Program-made: the position numbers and the translations under genes
Source of the DNA: Acholeplasmataceae bacterium
Lineage (GTDB): Bacteria > Bacillota_I > Bacilli_A > Acholeplasmatales > Acholeplasmataceae
Length of the DNA: 12,055 bases
Assembly: GCA_030656435.1 (NCBI GenBank)
Contig: JAUSOA010000237.1
Coordinates: forward strand, 1 to 12,055
Direction: 5' to 3'
Notes under the pieces: model-generated
The model's database searches: none
What the model was told of the DNA's origin: nothing
The model's input: only the letters and a program-made list of their open reading frames with translations
Shown here: positions 1-5,401 of the stretch, piece by piece
How the letters are laid out: every line of letters begins with the position of its first letter
How positions within the stretch are numbered: the stretch's first letter is position 1

Positions 1-14
1 CCTACCTTTTACAC

Positions 15-30
15 CTATTTTATAAAATAG
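15..30. repeat. 16-bp perfect AT-rich palindrome
   Basis: CTATTTTA followed directly by TAAAATAG is a perfect dyad with no spacer. On the minus strand it contains a TATAAA-like -10, followed further left by AAAAGGTAGG, which resembles a ribosome binding site for a leftward gene starting just outside the window. It could be an operator for that gene. An AT-rich chance palindrome is quite possible. Confidence 0.35.
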
Positions 31-71
31 AAGAAACTTTGATAAGATTTATGGGAAAATTCTCACAACTT

Positions 72-80
72 TGTGGATAA
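72..80 (-). promoter_or_regulatory. Single consensus DnaA-box 9-mer
   Basis: On the minus strand this reads TTATCCACA, an exact match to the bacterial DnaA-box consensus. I see no second exact box nearby, and no dnaA, dnaN or rpmH in the window, so an origin is not supported. It may be an isolated DnaA-binding site, part of a cluster to the left, or chance. Confidence 0.3.
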
Positions 81-96
81 CTCTTCGATTATAAAC

Positions 97-131
97 AAAA
101 AAAGCACCTTTCTCAATGAAAAGTACTTTTT
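97..131 (-). terminator. Leftward-oriented intrinsic terminator candidate
   Basis: On the minus strand two 13-nt arms (131-119 and 111-99) pair completely, using two G-U wobbles, around a 7-nt loop. The distal arm runs into seven T (103-97). Read on the plus strand, the wobbles become C-A mismatches, so the structure favours leftward transcripts. No leftward gene lies to its right, so its source transcript is unexplained. Confidence 0.4.
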
Positions 132-142
132 CAACAGTCTGG

Positions 143-173
143 ACACGATTATATTAAATCGTGTTTTTCTTTT
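143..173 (+). terminator. Rightward intrinsic terminator before fic
   Basis: ACACGATT and AATCGTGT form a perfect 8-bp stem around a 6-nt loop, followed by TTTTCTTTT. It would stop rightward transcripts entering from the left edge and so insulate fic, whose promoter follows at once. The gene it serves lies outside the window, or is the short open frame ending at 80. Confidence 0.65.
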
Positions 174-178
174 ATCTA

Positions 179-208
179 TTGTCTATGATAGCGCTATTAT
201 GTTATAAT
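179..208 (+). promoter_or_regulatory. Promoter of fic
   Basis: TTGTCT (179-184), an 18-nt spacer and a perfect TATAAT (203-208) form a sigma-A-type promoter. Its start site would fall near 215, downstream of the upstream in-frame ATG at 161. This supports translation from the ATG at 236. Confidence 0.6.
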
Positions 209-235
209 ATTGGTAAAGATGGGAGCGTTGATAAT

Positions 236-964
236 ATGGAGAAAGATCTATTAGAGGTAGAGTGCCAGCATCTAGCTAACGTAGTTAAGGAATCAGACCC
301 AAAACAAATAGAAGAGGTCGAAAAGAGATTTGCCTTAGTCTACACTTATGATGCTGTCGGTATGGTTGGACAAAATAGAATTCCTTATGAGGACGTAAAG
401 CGACTCAGCCAAGCGAAAGCTCTACTCGGGTATAGCGAAAGAGAACAAAAAGAAATATTAAATCATCTCAAAGCTTTTGAATTCATTAAAAATGAAGCAA
501 AAGAAAAAAAGCCATTTACAGAAGAAAAAATGAAGGACATGCATGAAATTCTAGTTGAAGGAATTTTCCAAGGTGGAGTTTATAGAAATGTGAACATCAG
601 CATCTTTGGAGCAGAGCATCAGCCACCTGACTATGTCAAGGTTTATGATAGAATGTCTAAATTCTTTAGAAATCTAGAGCATTTTGAAGGAACAATTTTA
701 GAAAAAGCAACTTATGCACATGCAAGTATCGCTAAGATCCATCCATTTGTTGATGCGAATGGTCGACTTGCAAAGCTAGTCTTGAATTATTTCTTAATCG
801 TTGGCAATTACTTACCGATATCCATTCCGTTGGAACAACGTGAAGCATATATAGAACATTTAGAAGCCTTTAAACAAGAGAAAGATTTAAAGCCGCTTGT
901 CAGCTTTTTCAAAGGACTTTTAATTAAACGTTATGAAGAAGTCTTAAAAGAATTAGATTTATGA
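236..964 (+). CDS. Fic-domain protein (putative AMPylase/NMP transferase)
   Basis: Predicted 242-aa Fic protein. The family transfers AMP, or another nucleotide-derived group, from a nucleotide to a hydroxyl side chain of a target protein. The catalytic motif is HPFVDANGRLAK (residues 169-180), with His169 as the catalytic base and Asp173 for Mg2+. The substrate-binding flap region is GVYRNVNISIFG (114-125). The final Arg of the usual RxxR ending is Lys180. The N-terminal region, where class II Fic proteins carry the inhibitory (S/T)xxxE(G/N) helix, aligns as AVGMVG (40-45), so the inhibitory Glu is Val and the Ser/Thr is Ala. I chose ATG 236 because GGGAG (221-225) precedes it and the promoter lies inside the longer frame that opens at 161; those 25 extra residues look like translated leader. 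No antitoxin gene adjoins it. Target and donor nucleotide are unknown. Confidence 0.88.
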   Translation: MEKDLLEVECQHLANVVKESDPKQIEEVEKRFALVYTYDAVGMVGQNRIPYEDVKRLSQAKALLGYSEREQKEILNHLKAFEFIKNEAKEKKPFTEEKMKDMHEILVEGIFQGGVYRNVNISIFGAEHQPPDYVKVYDRMSKFFRNLEHFEGTILEKATYAHASIAKIHPFVDANGRLAKLVLNYFLIVGNYLPISIPLEQREAYIEHLEAFKQEKDLKPLVSFFKGLLIKRYEEVLKELDL

Positions 965-991
965 GTGCGCAAGCACTCTTTTCTTTATTTT
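963..991 (+). terminator. Terminator of fic
   Basis: GAGTGC, loop GCAA, GCACTC, then TTTTCTTTATTTT. The 6-bp stem begins inside the fic UGA stop codon (962-964). It separates fic from cvfB. Confidence 0.8.
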
Positions 992-1015
992 CAGTTGTTT
1001 TGATTAATATATGAT
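988..1015 (+). promoter_or_regulatory. Probable promoter of the cvfB operon
   Basis: TTTTCA (988-993), a 16-nt spacer and TATGAT (1010-1015); an overlapping TAAAAT at 1015-1020 is an alternative -10. It follows the fic terminator directly and is the only promoter-like sequence before cvfB. Confidence 0.45.
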
Positions 1016-1036
1016 AAAATAGATAAAGGTGATACT

Positions 1037-1879
1037 ATGGACTTAAAGATTGGTGAAATCAATCATTTGATTGTTAACAGAAAAACAGATATTGGATACA
1101 TGCTTGACTCTGCAGAGGATCAAGTCTTTTTGCATAATAATGAAAGCTTACATCAGGAATTGAAACCAGGTCAAGAAGTGGATGCATTCCTCTACTTTGA
1201 TAATAAGGGAAGACTTGCAGCGACACTTAAAATGCCCTATATCACGGTTAGCAAACCGGGATTTTTAGCGGTAAGCGATATTCACGAATCCTTAGGAGTT
1301 TTCCTAGATATGGGAATAGCAAAAGAGCTTTTGTTATCACATGAGGATTTACCTTTTGATCACTCAGAATGGCCGCAAGTCGGTGACATTTTATTCGTTT
1401 CCGTTAAGGTTAAGGGGAAACTAGTTGCTAAAATCTCATCTAAAGAAGAAGTAAAACTTACTCCGGAGCATGAACTGAACTTAAAAGAAGCAGTGACTGC
1501 AAGAGTCCAAAAAATAGGTAAGGAAGGCGTGAATCTCTTAACAAGAGATGGCCATTGGATATTTGTTCATCATTCGATGATCAAAGAGCCGCTTCGCTAT
1601 GGCCAGGAAGTCAATGTTAAAGTGACCTACCATTCCGAAAAAGGATATACAGGTTCACTAGCACCACAAAAAGAAGTTGCAATCTTTGAGGATGCGAATA
1701 ATATCCTATCCTATATCATTAGAAAAGGTGAAATGGAACTGACTTCAGATTCATCACCTGAAGATATTGATCTCATTTTTAATATGAGTAAAAAAGCATT
1801 TAAAAGAGCTTTAGGCCATTTATATAAGGAGCGTAAAATTGATTTTGTCGATGGCAAAACAGTTTTAGTGAAACAGTAG
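1037..1879 (+). CDS. cvfB: CvfB-like S1-domain RNA-binding protein (YitL family)
   Basis: A 280-aa cytoplasmic protein of the CvfB/YitL family: tandem S1-type OB folds followed by a winged helix, implicated in RNA binding and post-transcriptional regulation in Staphylococcus. The first OB unit spans about 1-65 (GEINHLIVNR, then GYMLDSAEDQVFLHN), a second about 66-140 (the VGDILFVSVKVKGKL strands) and a third about 148-210. The C-terminal winged helix holds MSKKAFKRALGHLYKERKI, highly typical of the family. Length is close to the roughly 290-300 residues of relatives. ATG 1037 has AAAGGTGA (1025-1032) just upstream. It appears to head an operon: its TAG stop overlaps the GTG of the next gene by one base and proS follows closely. 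The RNA targets here are unknown. Confidence 0.9.
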   Translation: MDLKIGEINHLIVNRKTDIGYMLDSAEDQVFLHNNESLHQELKPGQEVDAFLYFDNKGRLAATLKMPYITVSKPGFLAVSDIHESLGVFLDMGIAKELLLSHEDLPFDHSEWPQVGDILFVSVKVKGKLVAKISSKEEVKLTPEHELNLKEAVTARVQKIGKEGVNLLTRDGHWIFVHHSMIKEPLRYGQEVNVKVTYHSEKGYTGSLAPQKEVAIFEDANNILSYIIRKGEMELTSDSSPEDIDLIFNMSKKAFKRALGHLYKERKIDFVDGKTVLVKQ

Positions 1880-2211
1880 TGAACGAGAAAAACCCGTTTG
1901 AAAAATATGACAAATTATTTGAAGAACAAGATCAAGACCATGACAATCAAGTTAGTAAATATAGAAATGAAAAACCTGTCAAAAGAAATTCTTCTTTTCA
2001 AGAGTTAGAAAAGACAGAACAAGAAAAAAGAGATCAGAACAAGGCCCAATCCAAACAGGGAACTCTCTTCATCATTTTCATTGTAGCTTCGATTGTTATT
2101 TTCAGAATGGTATCCAATAATGAGGTTATTTTTACGAATCGATTGGTTCCAATTCTAATTTTCATCGTTGTAGTCAACTTAGTATCTAAATATTTCAAAA
2201 ATAAAAGGTGA
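1879..2211 (+). CDS. Small two-helix membrane protein of unknown function
   Basis: I do not recognise this 110-aa protein. The first 60 residues are highly charged and Lys/Glu/Gln-rich, probably disordered or coiled coil and cytoplasmic. Two hydrophobic segments follow, about 61-78 and 86-104, separated by a short polar turn (SNNEV), and the chain ends KYFKNKR. This suggests a helical hairpin with both ends inside, by the positive-inside rule. The GTG start overlaps the cvfB stop (TAGTG) and no good Shine-Dalgarno is visible, which suggests translation coupled to cvfB. Its UGA stop overlaps the Shine-Dalgarno of proS. Being wedged between cvfB and proS supports a real gene, but nothing indicates its job. 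Confidence 0.75.
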   Translation: MNEKNPFEKYDKLFEEQDQDHDNQVSKYRNEKPVKRNSSFQELEKTEQEKRDQNKAQSKQGTLFIIFIVASIVIFRMVSNNEVIFTNRLVPILIFIVVVNLVSKYFKNKR

Positions 2212-2212
2212 G
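2205..2212 (+). promoter_or_regulatory. Ribosome binding site deciding the proS start
   Basis: AAGGTGAG lies 5-6 nt before ATG 2217. The in-frame GTG at 2208 sits inside this sequence and has no site of its own, so ATG 2217 is the likely start. The site overlaps the stop of the preceding gene, which points to coupling. Confidence 0.7.
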
Positions 2213-2216
2213 TTTA

Positions 2217-3650
2217 ATGATCAATAATAAAAAATTAAATGATGCAGTCACATCAAGAGATGCTGATTTTGCACAATGGTATACAGATTTATGCTTGAAA
2301 GCAGAATTAATGGATTATAGTGAGGTCAAGGGCTTCATTATTTACCGTCCATATGGATATGCTATTTGGGAAAACATTCAAAGCTATCTAGACAAAAGAT
2401 TTAAAGAAACTGATCATCAAAATGTTTATATGCCTTTAGTTATCCCAGAATCTTTATTTCAAAAAGAGAAGGATCACGTTGCAGGGTTCGCTCCAGAAAC
2501 AGCGATGATTACGACTACAGGTGTTGAAGAGTTAACCGAAAGATTAATTATTAGACCAACATCTGAAACCTTATTTGGTGTACACTATCAAAAAATTATC
2601 AATTCCTATCGAGATCTACCTAAGCTATATAATCAATGGTGCAGCGTCGTTCGTTGGGAAAAAACAACACGTCCATTTCTAAGAGGAAAAGAATTTTTGT
2701 GGCAAGAAGGTCATACTGCGCATGCAACTGAGGCTGAAGCTAGAAAAGAGACACTAGATATTCTAGAGATTTACCGTAAGCTTGGTGAAGAACTATTAGC
2801 CATTCCTTTTGTTACGGGAAGAAAAACTGAAAAAGAAAAATTTGCTGGAGCAGTAGAAACCTATTCAATTGAAGCCTTGATGCATGATGGTCAGGCACTT
2901 CAATCGGGAACGACTCATTATTTTGGTCAAGGATTTGCTAAGGCTTTTGATATTAAATTCACGGACGAAAAAAATTCACTACAATACGTTCACCAAACAT
3001 CGTGGGGTGTTTCAACACGCTTAATTGGTGCTGTCATTATGGTGCATGGTGATAATGAAGGTTTAGTTCTTCCTCCATATGTAGCACCAACTCAGGTCAT
3101 CATTATTCCAATTCAATCTCAAAAAGAAAGCGTACAAAATGCAACCAAATCATTATTCGATCAACTGAAAAAAGCTGGATATAGAGTTTCAATAGATGAT
3201 TCCAATAAATCACCTGGTTGGAAGTTCTCAGAATATGAAATGAAGGGTGTACCAGTCCGTATTGAAATTGGGCCAAGAGACCTAGAAAGAAATGAAGTGA
3301 CACTAGTCACAAGACATGATCGTGAAAAGCATATTTTAAATCTAGATAACGTTTTAGATACACTACCAAATCTTTTTAGAAATATGCATGATACGATGTA
3401 CCAACGTGCTCTTGAACACGTCAATAAAAATACATATGAAGCAAAAACCTATGATGAATTTAAGGCATATATCCAAAAAGGTGGATATGTTGCAATGAGC
3501 ATATCAGGAGAAGATGCTGAAATACAAATTAAAAAGGATACTACAGCAACCGCTAGAGTCATTCCTTTCGAACAAAAAATTATCACAGAGAATTGCCCAG
3601 TTACAAATAAAAAAGCGACTCAAACCGTTTGGTTTGCTAGAGCTTATTAA
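2217..3650 (+). CDS. proS: Prolyl-tRNA synthetase (short archaeal/eukaryotic-like type)
   Basis: A 477-aa class II aminoacyl-tRNA synthetase charging tRNA-Pro. It lacks the roughly 180-residue editing insertion of the bacterial-type enzyme. Class II motifs are visible: motif 1 around YRPYGYAIWENI (43-54), the RPTSET loop (113-118), motif 2 VVRWEKTTRPFLRGKEF (144-160) with WQEGHTAH (162-169), and motif 3 around HGDNEGLVLPP (277-287). The anticodon-binding domain begins near VIIIPIQ (294-300). The C-terminal domain ends in Tyr477, as is typical of this type. In zinc-containing relatives that domain has four Cys; here SGEDAE (430-435) replaces a CGxxxC-like element and CPVTNKKA (460-467) keeps only Cys460, so the zinc site looks lost. 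No T-box leader precedes it; expression seems to come from the cvfB promoter. Confidence 0.96.
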   Translation: MINNKKLNDAVTSRDADFAQWYTDLCLKAELMDYSEVKGFIIYRPYGYAIWENIQSYLDKRFKETDHQNVYMPLVIPESLFQKEKDHVAGFAPETAMITTTGVEELTERLIIRPTSETLFGVHYQKIINSYRDLPKLYNQWCSVVRWEKTTRPFLRGKEFLWQEGHTAHATEAEARKETLDILEIYRKLGEELLAIPFVTGRKTEKEKFAGAVETYSIEALMHDGQALQSGTTHYFGQGFAKAFDIKFTDEKNSLQYVHQTSWGVSTRLIGAVIMVHGDNEGLVLPPYVAPTQVIIIPIQSQKESVQNATKSLFDQLKKAGYRVSIDDSNKSPGWKFSEYEMKGVPVRIEIGPRDLERNEVTLVTRHDREKHILNLDNVLDTLPNLFRNMHDTMYQRALEHVNKNTYEAKTYDEFKAYIQKGGYVAMSISGEDAEIQIKKDTTATARVIPFEQKIITENCPVTNKKATQTVWFARAY

Positions 3651-3675
3651 TCATAAAGCATAGGAGATGTCTTAA

Positions 3676-4995
3676 ATGATTTTCGCAGCAGCAGTCAGTG
3701 GATACACTGCCCTTTTAGCGCTTGCACTCATGATTTTGGTCGGCTATGGGTTTGGTAAACTCATTGAAAAGATAAAATTACCAGAGGTTACAGGCTTCAT
3801 CTTTGCAGGGATTTTAATGAATCTCGTTTTTACAACGATTTTACCAAATATGGGCATAGATGTTCACTTTCATGGTATTGTAGTTGCTCTTGAGCCAGTG
3901 ATTACTATTGCACTTGGCTTTGTCTCCTTTATTTTAGGTACCAAGTTTTGGATACCTGCTGTAATGAAAAATATTAAGACAATTGCTAAGGTTGTTACTC
4001 TACAACTCATTATTGTTGTAGGTCTAACGACTTTATTATTCTTTGTATTTGGTAAACCTTTATGGTTTGGATTAATTATTGGTGGAGTCAGTGCTGCTAC
4101 AGCAGGAGCTCCAATTATTGAAATCAGTAAAAAATACCATTCAAAGGGACCATTATCTAGATTAGTATTTTCAATAGTCGGTATTGATAATGTCATCGGA
4201 ATCTCTGTTTTCTTAATTATTGCAGTCTTTGCAAATGCAATGAGACAGGGACAAATCGTCGAGTTAATCGATTTTGCAAGACCACTTGGTAAAATCGGTT
4301 TATCGATTTTAATCGGTGGGATTACAGGGCTATTACTGATTTTTCTACACAAAAAATTCTTATCGAAGTTTTTTGATGATGAAAAATATGAAACCTATTT
4401 AGTCATTTCTGTTGGAGTTATTACACTCACAACCCTGATGGGATATGTTTTTTATGTATCACCATTTATCGCATCCTTTGTCTCTGGAGCAGTATTTACT
4501 TCCGCACTCAATAAGGAAACCTATAAGTATGAAACAGCCGTAATCAACCAGTTTATGCCACCTTTAATTACTGCATTCTTCGTTATTGCTGGTGCTGAAC
4601 TCTCATTCTTTGATTTATTCAATTATGGTGGTTGGGCAATTCTTTATGTCATTGCACATGCTGGAGGAAAATATATTGGAGCTTGGTTAGGTGCTAGAGG
4701 AGATAAACAAATGTCACCTTTAGTTAAAAAAAACCTTCCAACCTCATTACTAACTCAAGGTGGATTTGAAATCTTTTTAGCTGGTAGTATCCTAGTCTAT
4801 ATGACCATCGATCCAGCAGAAAGTGTTGAAATCAAAGCAATCGTTTTAACCAGTGTTCTTATCTTTGAATTCTTTGCACCACTCCTATTTAGAAGTTCAC
4901 TATTCAAGGCAGGAGAAGCGAAGGATCACCATCATGTTGAATGTCCAATCGATGTGGATACATGTGAGATTGATGAAGGACCAGTGCATCATTAA
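3676..4995 (+). CDS. CPA2-type cation:proton antiporter with His/Cys-rich tail
   Basis: A 439-aa integral membrane protein with about 12 hydrophobic segments, of the Na+/H+ exchanger (PF00999-like) fold. Supporting motifs: the inter-helix segment KIKLPEVTGFIFAGILM (32-48), the unwound-helix region GGVSAATAGAPIIEI (136-150), the ion-binding region GIDNVIGI (169-176) with Asp171, and GGKYIGAWLGAR (330-341), where Lys332 matches the basic residue of this family. The residue before Asp171 is Ile, unlike the Asp-Asp or Asn-Asp pairs of NhaA and CPA1 members, so ion selectivity cannot be assigned. The soluble tail (about 410-439) carries His418-420, Cys423, Cys430 and His438-439. ATG 3676 follows AGGAGA (3662-3667). 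It starts 25 nt after proS, so it is probably the last gene of that operon. Exchange of Na+ or K+ for H+ is inferred. Confidence 0.9.
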   Translation: MIFAAAVSGYTALLALALMILVGYGFGKLIEKIKLPEVTGFIFAGILMNLVFTTILPNMGIDVHFHGIVVALEPVITIALGFVSFILGTKFWIPAVMKNIKTIAKVVTLQLIIVVGLTTLLFFVFGKPLWFGLIIGGVSAATAGAPIIEISKKYHSKGPLSRLVFSIVGIDNVIGISVFLIIAVFANAMRQGQIVELIDFARPLGKIGLSILIGGITGLLLIFLHKKFLSKFFDDEKYETYLVISVGVITLTTLMGYVFYVSPFIASFVSGAVFTSALNKETYKYETAVINQFMPPLITAFFVIAGAELSFFDLFNYGGWAILYVIAHAGGKYIGAWLGARGDKQMSPLVKKNLPTSLLTQGGFEIFLAGSILVYMTIDPAESVEIKAIVLTSVLIFEFFAPLLFRSSLFKAGEAKDHHHVECPIDVDTCEIDEGPVHH

Positions 4996-5002
4996 CTATC
5001 AA

Positions 5003-5040
5003 AAAAGAGCCAACATTTTCGTGTTAGCTCTTTTCTTTTT
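5003..5040. terminator. Bidirectional terminator between the antiporter and yidD
   Basis: AAAAGAGC plus AACA (5003-5015) pairs with TGTT plus GCTCTTTT (5022-5034) around a 6-nt loop. The single odd position is C-A for plus-strand transcripts but a U-G wobble for minus-strand ones. U-tracts are present both ways (TTTTCTTTTTT rightward, TTTTTT leftward). The yidD stop codon lies inside the stem. Confidence 0.85.
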
Positions 5041-5266
5041 TGACTCTTATTTTCTTTTCAGGAACTGGATCATATTTAGGCTTAAAAAGTGGATTACAAG
5101 ATAATATTCTTTTTGTAGTCAAAAAGGATGCCTTAACAAAGTTAAAGCGCACATAACATTCCTTAGCATAAGCAGAGCACGTTGGAGTGTGTCTACACTT
5201 ATGATTTGAGTTGGGAGAGATGTCTCTTTGGTACCATTCAATTAACGAAATCGCTATTTTTTTCAT
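5024..5266 (-). CDS. yidD: YidD, membrane protein insertion efficiency factor
   Basis: An 80-aa YidD-family protein, associated with the inner face of the membrane and assisting YidC/Sec-dependent insertion of membrane proteins. The family signature is clear: an amphipathic N-terminus (KKIAISLIEWYQRDISP), the Cys motif CRHTPTCSAYA (24-34), then RILSCNP and YDPVPEKK near the end. ATG 5266 has GGTGA 5 nt upstream and a strong promoter. In many bacteria yidD sits between rnpA and yidC near the origin; here it is a single-gene unit converging on the antiporter gene, so it has been relocated. The last codons, rich in AAA/AAG, run into the shared terminator. Confidence 0.93.
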   Translation of the reverse strand: MKKIAISLIEWYQRDISPNSNHKCRHTPTCSAYAKECYVRFNFVKASFLTTKRILSCNPLFKPKYDPVPEKKIRVKKEKS

Positions 5267-5281
5267 GTTTTCACCGACCTT

Positions 5282-5310
5282 ATTATAGCATATACAACCA
5301 GTTATGTTAA
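5282..5310 (-). promoter_or_regulatory. Promoter of yidD
   Basis: On the minus strand: TTAACA (5310-5305), a 17-nt spacer and TATAAT (5287-5282), with an extended TGC before the -10. This is among the best promoter matches in the window. The -35 is one arm of the palindrome at 5305-5317. Confidence 0.75.
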
Positions 5311-5317
5311 ATTAACA
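5305..5317. repeat. TGTTAA-A-TTAACA operator-like dyad
   Basis: A perfect 6-1-6 inverted repeat covers the yidD -35 and lies about 20 nt before the rightward -35. A wider GTTAT/ATAAC pair (5301-5305, 5323-5327) flanks it. The position between divergent promoters is typical of an operator, but no regulator can be named. Confidence 0.4.
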
Positions 5318-5334
5318 AATTTATAACAAAACAA

Positions 5335-5362
5335 TTTGAGTCATATAAAAATATGATATAAT
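5335..5362 (+). promoter_or_regulatory. Promoter of the EF-G-like / hpf operon
   Basis: A perfect TATAAT (5357-5362) with an extended TGA (5354-5356), and a weak -35 TTTGAG (5335-5340) 16 nt upstream. It is followed by AGGAGG (5390-5395), 6 nt before ATG 5402. Confidence 0.65.
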
Positions 5363-5401
5363 TAATATATAGAATATGAAAACGATTACAGGAGGTCAAG
5401 G

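Noticed and set aside
3..80. Plus-strand frame open from the edge to TAA at 78-80, possibly the end of a rightward gene served by the 143-173 terminator.
   Set aside because: Only 25 codons, no recognisable residues and poor context; it cannot be distinguished from chance.
72..80. Replication origin at the left edge, based on the DnaA box and AT-richness.
   Set aside because: Only one exact box, no dnaA, dnaN, rpmH or rnpA nearby, and the whole genome is AT-rich.
161..235. N-terminal extension of the Fic frame with a hydrophobic MFFFYLLSMIALL segment (possible signal or membrane anchor).
   Set aside because: The fic terminator-like hairpin and the promoter (-35 at 179, -10 at 203) fall inside it and it has no ribosome binding site, whereas ATG 236 has one. 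It is most likely untranslated leader.
236..1879. fic and cvfB are in the same frame with only UGA codons between them, so under the Mycoplasma code (UGA = Trp) they would be one fused protein.
   Set aside because: A perfect terminator, a promoter and a ribosome binding site lie between them, all Trp codons in the window are TGG, and no in-frame UGA interrupts any gene. UGA is stop here.
2208..2216. GTG 2208 as the start of proS.
   Set aside because: It lies inside the Shine-Dalgarno of ATG 2217 and has no site of its own; family members begin close to the ATG 2217 product.
2100..2216. T-box riboswitch for proS.
   Set aside because: The upstream region is coding sequence of the preceding gene and no T-box core or antiterminator pattern is visible.
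3870..4352. A 160-codon minus-strand frame inside the antiporter gene.
   Set aside because: It lies wholly antisense to a well-supported membrane protein gene and shows no family features; complement of hydrophobic codons explains it.
4853..5104. An 83-codon plus-strand frame overlapping the antiporter end and yidD.
   Set aside because: It runs through the antiporter coding sequence, the bidirectional terminator and yidD in another frame. It is a shadow.
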